From Acanthornis magna (taxonomy: Eukaryota > Chordata > Aves > Passeriformes > Acanthizidae), in the NCBI GenBank assembly GCA_036785705.1, contig JAWUZG010000001.1, positions 2,852,001-2,916,000 on the forward strand: DNA of 64,000 nucleotides, in the 5' to 3' direction. Numbering within the stretch: the stretch's first letter is position 1; every line of letters begins with the position of its first letter. Of this stretch, positions 26,525 through 38,300 are shown in pieces. The notes under the pieces were generated by a model. That model was not told where the DNA came from. It worked only from the letters and a program-made list of their open reading frames with translations, and did no database searches. A program made the position numbers and the translations under genes.

Positions 26525-26620
26525 ACAAGCCTTTAGGGAGGACTTTTTTATGTGTCTGTGCCTCAATTTACTTATGGGCAGTGATAAAAGCCCCAAGGGT
26601 TCTCTGAGAATTATTCAGTT
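26525..26620 (+). repeat. MIR-like SINE relic
   Basis: The text 'CTGTGCCTCAATTTACTTATG' up to the G, then 'GGCAGTGATAAAAGCCCCAAG', aligns by eye with the MIR core that reads roughly 'ctgtgcctcagtttacccat...gataatagccc'. It is short and diverged, as expected for an element older than birds. Chance similarity is possible. Confidence 0.4.
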
Positions 26621-27584
26621 GTTGTTTGTAGGGGTTTTTGCATGGTTTGTGGTACTTTTAAGACATGTAAGATCCAGGTGTTATATACCCCATGAGATTT
26701 GGCAGAATTGTATTCAAGCTGAACATTGCCTGTGGGTGTAGGTAGTATTTGATACTTCAAGGCAGAAAAACAAAATAACAGAAGAGCACTCCAAATCATC
26801 CAAATTTACTGATGCTTCCAGCCAGTTTTGTAGTGTTGCAAGCCGGGACTACATCCCTTCTGTTGTGTTTTGGTGGCTATAGCAAGCATAGAAAAATGAA
26901 ACAACTTTGATCAAAACTAATGAAACAGATAATGTGTGGCACAGCATCATTGTACAGTTATTTCATCTCTCTTAAAATACTTTTCTTAAGTTCTGAAAGT
27001 GCTGACTGACCTGTGTGCACCCGGCTCAAAGCTCTCACTCCCATTTAAAGACTCTGCAGCACTTTCACTATATTCTTTCTCTTTGGATTACCCACAATTT
27101 TTTTTTCCTCCATCAGTTCTAGGCGGACATTTTCTAAGACTTTTTCTTCTTTAGTCCATCAAACCACCTGAAAGAAAGAAAAAAATGTCCTTTGTTCACA
27201 TTGTGACAGAGAACATGGAGTTTGCTGAGAAAATAGTGAATTATGTTTACCACCTTTTGCGAATGGCCAAGGATAGATAGGACAACTTGTGGGGGGGGAG
27301 AAAAGTGGAAGAAAAGGCCTGATTTTTAATCTATATGAGTCAGTTTTTCATTCTTTTTGACAATCTTATTTAACTGATTTAATATTGGATCTTAATTCCA
27401 GCCAAAATTTTAGAAACTAGGAATTTAATGACCACATCATTTCTCTCTGTGTAGCTTCCTATACATGAAAGGTCAATGTCAGTCAGACTGTACCATTTGG
27501 CATGAAGATGAATATAGAAGCTAAAGAGGATTTAAAAAATACATGATCTGGCATTTGAAACTGAAGTCTGGGAGTTGAGTCCTG

Positions 27585-27660
27585 CTTTTATTCCTTTATC
27601 TGTTGGTGACCTGGCACTTCTTCTCTGAGGGGGTGTGTTTATAGATGTAATAGTTTTTTT
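27585..27660 (+). repeat. Weak MIR-like SINE relic
   Basis: The order 'GTCTGGGAGTTGAGTCCTGC' ... 'TTGGTGACCTGGCACTTCTT' ... 'CTCTGAG' follows the 5' half of the MIR core (description of a tRNA-derived SINE with a 'gtgaccttgggcaagtc' motif). Divergence is high. The piece at 27930-28015 in the same orientation could be its continuation, split by unrelated sequence. Confidence 0.3.
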
Positions 27661-27929
27661 GTCCTACTGCGTGGTAGTAGGGGCTAAGTCAAATTTTCAG
27701 GTAGGTTGAAGAAGTGTCTGGTTGATGCTACCACTGTCCCCAGAGGCATTTCTGTGCAGAAAGTATGTAAACAGGGTTAATACTCTCCACACCTCACAGA
27801 ACCTGAAAGAGAAGTCCATTTACCTAAAAATCTTTGGCAGGGATGTCTGGTCCCCTTGTTTCTTGTTATTGACTGTAGAAGGAAGAGAAAGTGTCTGGGT
27901 TACTAATGTGGTGTTTACCGAGGCTTCTG

Positions 27930-28015
27930 TAGCTCAGTGAAACCCATCTGAGCATTAGTGCCTTAATTTTCCCATCTGTGAAACATAGGTTATGTCTTGC
28001 AGTGGAATCGTGATT
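27930..28015 (+). repeat. MIR-like SINE relic
   Basis: The text 'GTGCCTTAATTTTCCCATCT' followed by 'GTGAAACATAGGTTATG' matches the best-known MIR core phrase 'cctcagttttcccatctgtaaaat...'. It is a short ancient relic, on the + strand, without flanking duplications visible. Confidence 0.5.
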
Positions 28016-29999
28016 CTCACTGCTTCTGTGTTCAGAATGCCTGGAGAAAGAAGGCAAAGTTAAAAGGCAGGGTGGTGTTTGCTCTAAAAGCTGCAATACA
28101 CAGCCTGAAAGCACAGCACAGGTGTGGACATACACAGAATGAAAAGGATAGCACTGAAAAATAAATTAGCATTAGATGTCTTATAAGCCTTATTTCTTTG
28201 TGCAGTAGTGCTTTTAGGTGGTGGTGTTAGGTATCTCAGGAAGGTGGTTGAATATTTCCAGTCAGTCTTGGAAACACTCATTTTAATGTGCACGGCCAAG
28301 GTGGAGGGACATGTGTTAATAATTTGAATATTTTCACATAGGGCTTTGTGCATGGTCTCTCTGCATCTGCTGGCTTGCTATTTTTTATCTTTAGGTGCTC
28401 ACTTTTGATAATTGCATCAACTTCTCAATTGAAAAGTACATTCCAATTTATTATGGCTCTATTATGCATTGTTACGGAGTCAGAGACAGCAGTCAGCCTG
28501 CAGAGATGGTCTTACAAACATTATAACAAATGTTATAAAACTTCTGAATTTCCAAGATTTTTATCAAATAAAACCTGAGTGAATAAGCCAGATCTTCATG
28601 CCACCCATTTGTCTCTCTCTGGAACCGCACAAAGCTCCCTACTGTCATGTATGAGCCTTTTGCACTTCCAGTGCCACATGGTTTACATTTTCCTTGATCT
28701 GTCTTGCCAGCTGTGTGACCCCATCATAGGGCTTGAATTGTAGTGAAAGTATTTACAAAGTTAAAATGATTGAGAGTAACATGATGATTACATTTTGGGA
28801 AAATCTCACTGAGGATATATAAAAAAAATTCATTTTTACTCTGACTTATGTGGCTTAGAGATGATTCCTAAGTTGGAGCTATTCACTGATGACCCTCGGA
28901 CTTTAAAGCACATTAGAATAAGGATACTCTGGTGGTGTCTGACCACCTTATCTGTTTTTTAGGGTGTTTAAACTGTGGAGTTGAACCTTGCAATCAAACT
29001 GGCCAACAGCTACAAGATAGAATCTATTGTCTCAGGTTGTTTATAATTTAGTCTGTGTCTTGCAAGTCATTTGAAAGGGAAGTGGTTCCAAAGTACACAT
29101 TTAGCATTCACTTGTGGGGTTTTCCTTTCTCTGTCTGCAGTAACTTCTCCTATGGAAGCAGAACTAAAGGGTCTGCAAAAATTTGACCTCATTGGTGCTC
29201 GCAGATGCTACACTGAATATAATTACTCTAACTGCACTTCCTTGGGGGCTGCTAAAAGATTTCTTTAACTTCAGCCACTGTGATGTGATGTTTGGGATGA
29301 CTCCTACTTTTGTAACTGCATATTTAATTGCATATCTTAAAGAGTAGAGGGTGCTACTGTGGAAGAACTTCTCCCTTCAAATGTATGTTACCTTGTTTTA
29401 GTTTTCTCTTTTATGGTTTTGTCATGCATATGTAATATCAGCTCTTCCAGAATAACTTTACTGTATTTAAAGTACGAGCTGAGTTTGCAATTTGATGTAA
29501 CCTACATTGAGGCTTCTCCTCAGATTCTAGGTACAGAGAAATCGAGTATCTTCTTTCTTAGGATGCCTAGGTTATCAGGCACTATAAAATATCCATCACT
29601 CGTTCCTATATCTAGTATGGCATATTCAGACAAAAAAGAATCTCAATCCCTAATTGCTGCAAATCGCCATTTGTAGCCAAGTGGGACAGATTTTTTGAAT
29701 GAAATCTCAGGTGATCTGGTGATCTTTGGCCTCTGCAAGAAAGTTGCTCTTTTTACTAGGAGGTGGCATATAATTTATTAAACCAGAAAACTTTGATATT
29801 TTCTATCCTGCCATATAAGACTGAGCTGCTGCTGAAGTGCATGAGATAAGTTATGCTGCCCCTGGAAGAAGAATTCACTTGTTTGGTAGTATCGGATAAT
29901 TCAGTTTCATCCCCTCCTGATCTGATGGCTTTCTGTTGTCACTTCTCATTTCCATAAGGTATTGCTCCTGCTGTTAGTAGTAGCAGGATCATGTGGTAG

Positions 30000-30240
30000 C
30001 TGAAGTTTGAAGATCCCTCAGGAGATCTCCAGCCCAACCTCCTGCTCAGAGCTGGGTCAGCTGTGAAATCAGACTGTGTTTCTCAGCTGTGTCTTGAAAA
30101 CCTCCCAAGATAGACACTGCACAGTGTTTCTGGGGAGACTGTCCTCATGGACAAAATACCTTTCCTTCTATCCAGTAGGATACCCTTCTTTTAACTTGCA
30201 TATGTCACTTCTTCCCGTGGTGCCATGCAAGGGACCTGGT
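30000..30240 (-). mobile_element. CR1 LINE, diverged 3' fragment
   Basis: On the + strand the phrases 'CAGGAGATCTCCAGCCCAAC', 'CTCCTGCTCAGAGCTGGGTC', 'GTCTTGAAAACCTCCCAAGA' and 'CTTCTATCCAGTAGGATACC' follow, in order, the reverse complement of a CR1 3' region. It is older than the 2796 and 25705 copies: no 3' octamers survive and several short gaps are apparent, including one where the 'gttccagtg' phrase should be. Inactive. A possible opposed CR1 scrap abuts it on the right. Confidence 0.75.
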
Positions 30241-30244
30241 CTTG

Positions 30245-30300
30245 TTCAGACAGGAGAGGAGAAGGCTTCAGAAGAACCTTCACGTACTTATGGGAGGATA
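30245..30300 (+). mobile_element. Possible short CR1 scrap in opposite orientation
   Basis: 'CAGGAGAGGAGAAGGCTTCA' followed by 'CCTTCACGTACTTATGGGAG' resembles the CR1 reverse-transcriptase stretch that reads 'ggagaggagaaggctc...ccttccagtactta'. A dozen or so bases appear missing. If real, it lies tail to tail against the minus-strand copy to its left. The match is short. Confidence 0.4.
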
Positions 30301-33300
30301 GTGAGAAGACAGGCACAAGCTCTTAAATTGGTAGATATTCCCACACAATTTAAGCAGTGAAGGTTGGTCTGGAGTTGTTCACACTTCGAGAAGTCTTTGA
30401 AAAGAGATGCTTTAAAGAGAAATGATCTCGTTTCTGCCAGTTGGCAATGTATGTGGATTTAATGAATGATTCTGTCCCTTCTTCTCGTCTTTGACTCGGG
30501 GAGTCCAATCTGCACCGCATGACATCTTGCCTGGCTGGTGACAGAATCTGCCTGCCACTGCTTTAGTCCTTTGGGCATCCACAATCCATTGGCAGCCTGC
30601 TAATAGATGCAGTGAGACTTGTTCTGCTCCAGGTTTTCTAAACAGATAGAACAGGTTTTCCCCTCGATTGCTAACACTGCATACACGAAAGTAGGAATGG
30701 TTTTCTCCGTTTTTGCATATGTCTGAATTTTCTCTGCAAGAACTGTCTCATGTTAACTTACTGCCTGGAGTTATACAAATTACTGCTGCAAATGGTTAAC
30801 ACTTAAGGAGATGGGGAAATTGCTGTTCAGACAGTACCTATCAGTCTGGGGAGCAAGTACACAAAAACTTGTTTCATGGTAAAGCAGAGTAGCACCCAAA
30901 GGCAAAGAACTGCATTGGTGTTCTTGAGCTATTTAAGAACATGGGGTTTGTTTGTTGTTTGGTGTTTTTTGGGGTTTTTTTTTGTTTTGTGTTTAATCTG
31001 CCAATAAATGCAAATCTATTTAAGCTAATTTTTTTTAAAAAATCATTTGGGACTATGCTGTTATTTCCTTGTTGTATATCACTAGGCTTTTGCATTTTTT
31101 TCATAATCTTAAAAGAGAAATGAAAGCAGATTACAAATCAGGGCTGACTCTCTAATTTGCATTTCTAAATCCTACGTGACCCTGTTCCCCCAGCATGGCA
31201 AAATACTTAGGTACCACCTTCAGACTTAAATGAAACAAACCTCTGCTGTATTTTACTCCTGATCTGAATTAAAACTAGTGCTTGTAGATATTTAATGAAA
31301 GGAATATCCTTTCCAGTCCTTTTAAAGGACTTGCTACATTTCTCATTTTTAGGTGTTTGTTTCCGCTGCTGACACCTCTTGTGCTGCATCCAAAGCACCC
31401 CTGCAGGTTTCACAAAAACATAACAACCTCTTCACCAAAAACATTTGTCTTCTGAATCTGGAGAGTCATGAAAATAAGGAGTGGGCAGTACAGACAGAGG
31501 AGGATTTGAGATTTGATGGTAAATTATTTTCCAAGGGGCAGACAGAGGGCTTCTCTTCCTGGAGCCATGCTTAGTAGCTAGACTGTGATGCATTTTAACT
31601 TAAGATATGACTAAAAAAGAGGATTAAATCTTTTTTTACAACTATTTAAATTACAGCACTAGCTGTGTAAAAGTATGTGAACAGCTTTACAACACCAAAA
31701 TGAATGTTGACCTAGCCTAGTAGCCTGGTTCCACAAAACCCAGAGAAAATGTATGAGTAAAAATAAAATAATAGTGAAAGTGTTCAACGATTTTATTATT
31801 TTTTTCCTGTAGCCTCTCCCAGATGTTTTCAAACTGTAACATGGTGACTTCCAAACCTGAAGTTTCATCTACATGTTTGTTTTAAATGATTTTGTTGAAT
31901 TTCTTTTCCACCAGGGAAGAATTTGGCAGGTCCTCATATATTGGGCTATTTTGAGAGAGAACGAGATATATTTTCATGATATCACTGTTTTCTGCTACAT
32001 TATTATAGCCTTCTGTACATTAATAGTGCTGAGTTATTAGCATCATCCCACACATTCTGTGTTGATGCCAGCAGGGTGAATAAGAAAAACATCTGCCTGG
32101 GAGGTAGAAACGTGTTTTTATAAATGAATGCATAAACATGAAATTTCTACACCTTCTGGTTTGAACTCACACCAGGGAGCACAGGAGAGACCTGTGAATT
32201 TCCGCAGTTGGGAACTGGCCCTTGTGCAAATCCTGTGGGAAGAGGTTGGAAGGGATAAGGTGTCTGTCCACATCAGTGTTAATGAAGAATAAAACTGGCA
32301 GAGCGACTGCTTCCTCTGGGAGTAAAGCTACGGATGTTGTGACCCTGGGATACACATGGTGTTACTTCCTCAGCATTCATGAGCTACTTTGTCATTCATT
32401 TAAGTCTGTGTTGCATTGCTTGAACTTAAATGCAGTGCAGGGAATATTTAAGGTAATGTTGATTCTTCCCACTTATTGTTTATTCCCAATGGCCCTTTTT
32501 TAAATTTTTTTTCTTTTTCTGATTTTTTGAAATATTTTAATTTTGTCCATTCAGGATGGACGGGGTCTGTTAAGTGTGGCACATACCATGGCTGTGCAGC
32601 TCTATGGTATTGATGAGGAGATACAGTACAGGCAAAAGACTGTTTAAAATAAAAAAGGAACAATTCTTGAGCATTTTTATATTCAGAGAAGTGCATCTAC
32701 TTATATTTCCCAGAACACATGGAGCTTTTAGTAAATATCTTAATAGGCTCAGGGGTCACAGTGATCCTCCTGTTGATACTTTGGAGTTTTCTGGCAGCTG
32801 ACGCCTCCATGGAAAAACAGGAATGTCAGAAGATGAAAGCAGCATTAACATCTTGACAGGTGCGTGTTATAACAGCATCTTTAGACAGAGCTCACATGCT
32901 TCTTAAGAAAGTTATTTTTTGCCAAATAAGTTTGAAAAGACTTCTATTGAAAAGTGTCTATGATGAAATCAAGTCTTCCAGAGTTGTCTGCACAGCCTTT
33001 CAGGAAAAGCCCAGATCTCTGTCGCTCAGTTCTGCCCATAGCTTGCATTATTAAGAAAAAGATGTAAACAGAATTCCCTTTCCTCTTTAATCCCCTCCCA
33101 CTTTATCTTTTTACACGTTCAAAAGTATTGCATTTTATACCATAATGGAAAGTTCATAAGAAACCTGGCAGATAGAAATCCTACAGGCAGTGAAGATTCT
33201 GTACAAACAGCAGAGCTGTGAGTATTTAGCAACATCACAGTAGCCTTGTTTCACATTTGCAATTAATACACGTCTGTGTTTGCATTTGTTATAGGACTCT

Positions 33301-35214
33301 TGACAGCACCAACATAACAAGAAAAACGAACAACCTGAGTAATAAATCTCTGGAGGCATTCAGCAAGTGCCATAGGGCTCATTAATCTTGATTATTCCCC
33401 ATAATAGATAACTTCACAAATCATCTATTCTCCCCAATCATGCACATAAGGATAATGTATATGTAATAGCCTCCCGTACTGTAAAACCCCAAATAGAATT
33501 TCATTTTTTAAATATAAGTCTTGACAAATGCAAGACAAATATTTACAGAAAAAGGATGGGTATGAATAACAATGAACTGGACTGAAACAAGTCAGACAGT
33601 GACTGTTGTGAAAAGATGGGGTTTGGGTTTGTTGGTTTGTGGGGGGTTTTCCCTTTATGAGGTCTCTATTTGGATCAAGAAGTTCATTTATTTATAGCCT
33701 GAAGTAGATGGGATTTTCTTCCTGAGAGTTTTGGCCTGGGAGATAAAGCAATCTGCAGCTGCAGCCTTCATGCATGCTCCTTAAGGAATGTAGACAGGGG
33801 AAAATAGGAGCAGCTAAGAAATACCCTGAATTTCGAACAATTTAATATTTATAATTTATACTACTGATTCCTTTCTTTTGTATGTACTCAAAGCCTTCCT
33901 TTGAAACCTGCCAGAGTTATCAAAGAAAACCCTAGTTCGGATTTGACATGGTCTTCACCTGTTTACCAACTTTTCTCAACTACAACATAAATATGCCAGC
34001 ATAAGAGATCTGTGAAAAACATCATATTTAGAGTAATACTGTATATGATCCTTTCAGTAAGAAGAGCAGAGGTGCTCTAATACCCAGATTTGCAGGCTGT
34101 GCTTCAGCTCACAATTACCATGATTACTTTAAAATTGATTGTTCAAACAACAGTAAATGTAGGAAACATATGACGTTTTGAAAAAACATACAAAATATTA
34201 TGGTTTAAATACAATCACTTTTACAGGATAAAGGATGAAGTAAAGGATAAGCAAGTGGAGTGAGGAGGAAAATAAAAGTTTTTTTTTCCCCCCAGAAGTG
34301 GACCAGTACTTTTTATATCTTTGTAATTGTAGTGACCTTAACCTGATGCTTAAGAGTGGGTTCTGCTGATTGAAGTTTCAGAAGTGTAAAGCTCTATTCA
34401 CAGCTGAGCCTTCCTCTTACGCAGTATAAAGCATGAGATTTGATTGCCCTCATCTTTGCCCACATGCCCATTTGGCCACCTTTCTTCTCCCTCCCTCTCT
34501 CCATGTGTCCAAGCGCTCTCAAAACCCCAGGATTTTGTTCTGTGACCCAGAGCACCAAAATAGCAGTTTTGTGTGAGTGGAAAGGATTTTACAGAGTAAC
34601 AACCCAACAGCTTTAGGGCATGTTTCTTCTTCTTGTTCACTGTCCCTCCTCCACCCTTTGTATAAAGTTCTCAGGATTCATTTCCTTAAAATTTATTAGA
34701 AAGGACAACATATGCATCATCTTTCAGAACTGGAAAAATAACAACCTGAAATTTGGATCAATTTCTTTTTTCAAGATCTGCTGTGCACATTATTTGAGCT
34801 GCTATATTTCTGTTTCTTTAGTTGTTTTGTATGTGAATGCATAATGCCCATCTCTAGAGCATCACAGACTTCTAATAGCCTGCACTGCATGTTGTGTCTC
34901 TGTTCCTAAATACATGCATGTTAATCATATCCACAGGCAAAATACCTTATGGGTTGTGCTTCTAAGAAATTTTAAAAAGTGGAGGAAAAAAGATGAGAAT
35001 GTTCACAATCATCTAAGTTCAAGTGGACAAAGGATCCTGTATGTTTGACATTTGTGTTTAGACCTTTCTTTCTTCAGACTTCTGCAAAGAACTTTCTAAG
35101 ACAGTATCAAAGAGAAGTGCATTTTGGCTTGAAATTTTTCTTTTATATCAGCACGGTCTAGTTGTTTGAAATACAGTTTTGAATCAGGATAAATGGGTTT
35201 TATTCTTAACTGTC
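30301..35214. other. Unique non-coding DNA
   Basis: No gene is recognised. A G/T-only tract lies at about 30947-30990 and another at 33619-33654. T-runs occur near 31029 and 31799. Open frames are 93 codons or shorter with no family resemblance. Confidence 0.55.
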
Positions 35215-35365
35215 TGAGAAAAATTCAAATAACTCCCTCAATCTCTCTTGGCCTCAGTTTCTCCCTGTATAAAACTATACTTATAATGCTCCACCATCTT
35301 TGGAAAATATTCCAGAGTCTTCTGATGAAAGGAATTATTTTAAGTTCAAAGTGCTGCTCTTAGTG
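35215..35365 (+). repeat. MIR-like SINE relic
   Basis: The text 'CAAATAACTCCCTCAATCTC' / 'TCTTGGCCTCAGTTTCTCCC' / 'TGTATAAAACTATACTTATA' follows the MIR core in order (the 'ttaacctctctg-gcctcagtttcc-tctgtaaaatggggataat' track). It is followed by a right part ending 'TTTTAAGTTCAAAGTGCT'. About 150 bp long, this is the clearest of the MIR-like relics here. MIR elements predate the bird-mammal split, so this is an old fossil insertion. Confidence 0.6.
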
Positions 35366-38300
35366 AAAGAATGATCTTGTTTATTCTTGAAAAAATACTT
35401 TATATAAACATCAAAGAGCTGTTTGTGCTCAGTGTTTAATCTGCCATAAGGTGCTCCTGTGTCTCAATTAGCAATATTTTCTCATTCATTTCTTATGAAA
35501 AGGAGAGTGTTTGGTGATGTGGATGCCATGGGATACAATTCCATCAACGTCAATATGTGCAGCAAACTAAATACAGTGTTTGACATTGGCCATAATTTCC
35601 TATTCTGTACACAAATTAGCATAGCAATGGATGCAAAGTGATACTGAATCACTTATAATCATTCTCCTTCCACTGCCCAGCCTGGCTGATTTCCCCAAAG
35701 AGCCAGGAGTCAGTGCTGGAGGGCAGCTGGAGCTTTGCAGTTCAGGTTGTTCCACTTGCAGTCACCTCCAAAAGTTGGGAGTGTCTTTGTCTTTTGTTGA
35801 AGGAGATTATCAAAATACAGGGATTCTTTCTTTAGAAGTCAATGCAAAAGGCCACTTTTTCAGGTAAGAATTGTCACTAGCTGACCACTTCCTTCTTCTG
35901 GAAGTACGGAAGAGAAGAGTACACAAGGAAAGCCAAAACATTAGAAGAGAAGGTGGACTTGATGTAACTTTTCCCTTGTCTGGGTTGAAAAGGAATGAAC
36001 ACTACAAATAACCAACAACCATGGATAACACAATTCCTGAAGGACAACATTTGTGTTGTTTGAAGAGTCTAAGTCTGATACTACTGTCTTTTTTCATCTT
36101 GAAAAAGCATTAGAAAGCCTTTTCTTTTTTATGCTGATACAGTGGTGCAAATGGGGATGCTGACCCCTCTGGTTTAAACTAGGATTACTGGGCTTAAACT
36201 GGCAAAGAATAGAGTTAAGCAAGGCCAGAATATGAATATTGGGACATCTTTGCATTTCTTTAACTGCTGATGGAAAGAGAGAGGACTGTATTAAGGCCTT
36301 TTGAGTTCAAGCACCCGAAGGGTTACGAGGAGAAATTTGTCCCCCTCCAGACCTTGCTAAAATGGGATTATAAATACAACTATACACGTGCCACGGTTCC
36401 TGCTGGAGGGATCATTTCCATCTTTCAAGATAACATCTTTTATTGTAGGGAGGGAGCACTTAACAGCCCTTCCAGTGGTATCTCCTTTTACCTTAAAAAT
36501 AATCTCCATAAGCACTTTGTCAGAGCTCCCATGCTTTCATCAGTAGGGTTGAGTGACCAAAACCCCATTCCCAGTGTAAACCGAAAAATACATTAGCTGG
36601 TTATTTTTAAGTTGTTTGGAAACTCGACAAGTGAAAGGAGCTCTAAATACATCCAGATTCAAAACACGTTACCCTGAGTATCTGAAATAGAAGTTGTAGT
36701 TGTGACAGACTCCCTGTGCTCACATCTCAGGAGCTTAAAGGATGAGAAACACATGTTTAAACTCAGATTCCCAATTTAGAAATAAATTTATACAGGCTCT
36801 CAGTCTCTAGACTAGGACCTGTGTTATGGAAAAAAGTTTATGTAATGCTGTTTCCATTATAAATGGAGGCTAATTTTCTCAAAAAGACGCTTAATACTGA
36901 ACAAACAAGTAAGTTTAGTACTAAAAACATTCTCAGTGCTTCATTGCCTTGGGTTTACAATATCATTTGCACGTCAAATTATATTTCATCTTATGATTTA
37001 GTAATGCCAGAAGAATAGATCTAATTCTCTGTCTCATGATACCCTTAAAGATGGAAGATTGCTTTCCATGGAGTGTAAAACTCAATTTGTAGTCATGTGT
37101 ATAAAACATGACTTTATGGCAGATTAGCTTGCTGTAGATTTAGTTCTCTCTGACAGTGAACTGAAAAATATTAGCATTTCACTGAACACAATATTAATGG
37201 CAAGAAGAGAGTATTATTGTAACACAGAAAGTAGAATGGGATTTTTGAAAGTAGAGCAGAGGAAAATGTATTTAGAGATTTGCAAGGAGTTTAGGTAGAG
37301 TTGGTTTAACTTTTCTCTTTTCCTCAACCTTTCTTCCCCCTCTCTGTGAGTCATTTTGAAAACAAAAGTATATTTCCAGTTGTCAATGATTTTAAATAAA
37401 ACAGCAATTGTAGTATTGGAAGATGCCTTTGGATCATATGTGCTTCAAGTGACTGTAGTAAAATAGAATTTTTAGATATTTTTAAAGGCTTCCATTGGTT
37501 TTGATTTGCAGCTGTCTGCTTAGCAGTCAGATGTGATGTTTGCTTTTTCCAGTGGAAGGAGAGAGCATAAACAGAAGATTAGAGTGATCATTTCTGTGCA
37601 GTTCATTATTTATAGTGCTGTGAACGTGGTGTGGTGCTGTGATGATGGTGTCAGTTTGTTGAAGCAGGTGAAAATCACCTCCTGGGCGTGACGAGGCTGT
37701 CCCTTGGAGTGCTGAGTACTTAGAACTGGGTCCAAGCCAAGTAATGTGCCACTAAAACCATCAAAGCCATGTGCTGCACTGAGGGTTTGAGTAGAAGAGA
37801 TGGAAGAAGGAAAGAAATTGAGAAGGAAACCAAGTAGACACTATAATTAAATGGCGATCAAGAGGGAACGTTTTATGGAGAGTGCTCTGTGCTGTTCTCT
37901 ATCCTGCACTTGAATTTTTGCAGCCTATCTTCCATGTATCTGCCAGAACAATCCAACATGTTTATACAGAGCATGCTCTTATAACGTGGCTGATAATAAT
38001 GAAATTCTTTATGCCTAACTCAAAGCTAATATATTCAAGATACAAATGATATAGGAGGGCGGAAAAAGCACTGCAACAATTTAGCTGCCGTTGTAGAAAG
38101 ATTCCCCATGCTTCTGTTTTAACTGAATACTTTGTATTTGTTAATTGTGTTCATTTTAATTCCACAGTAAGTCAAATAACAATGTGTGAAAACAGCATAA
38201 TTAAGCTCTGATACTTCTGCAAAAGTAATAACTGAATTCGATCTGCTTTTAATCTTTCAGGCTATTCATTGTATCTATCCCTTATTCCTACAGTTATCTC

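Larger units (their letters stand above)
26176..29999. other. Unique non-coding DNA with MIR-like relics
   Basis: No gene is recognised. Three weak MIR-like SINE relics (near 26525, 27585 and 27930) are listed separately. Other short open frames (up to 109 codons, 26127-26456 +) show no family resemblance; that one begins inside the CR1 tail. Confidence 0.5.

Noticed and set aside
27285..27310. G-quadruplex at the G8 run (also 13933-13947, 47686)
   Set aside because: Each site has only one or two long G-runs nearby, short of the four needed for an intramolecular quadruplex.
30076..30360. 94-codon plus-strand frame
   Set aside because: It runs through a minus-strand CR1 fragment and is not a gene.
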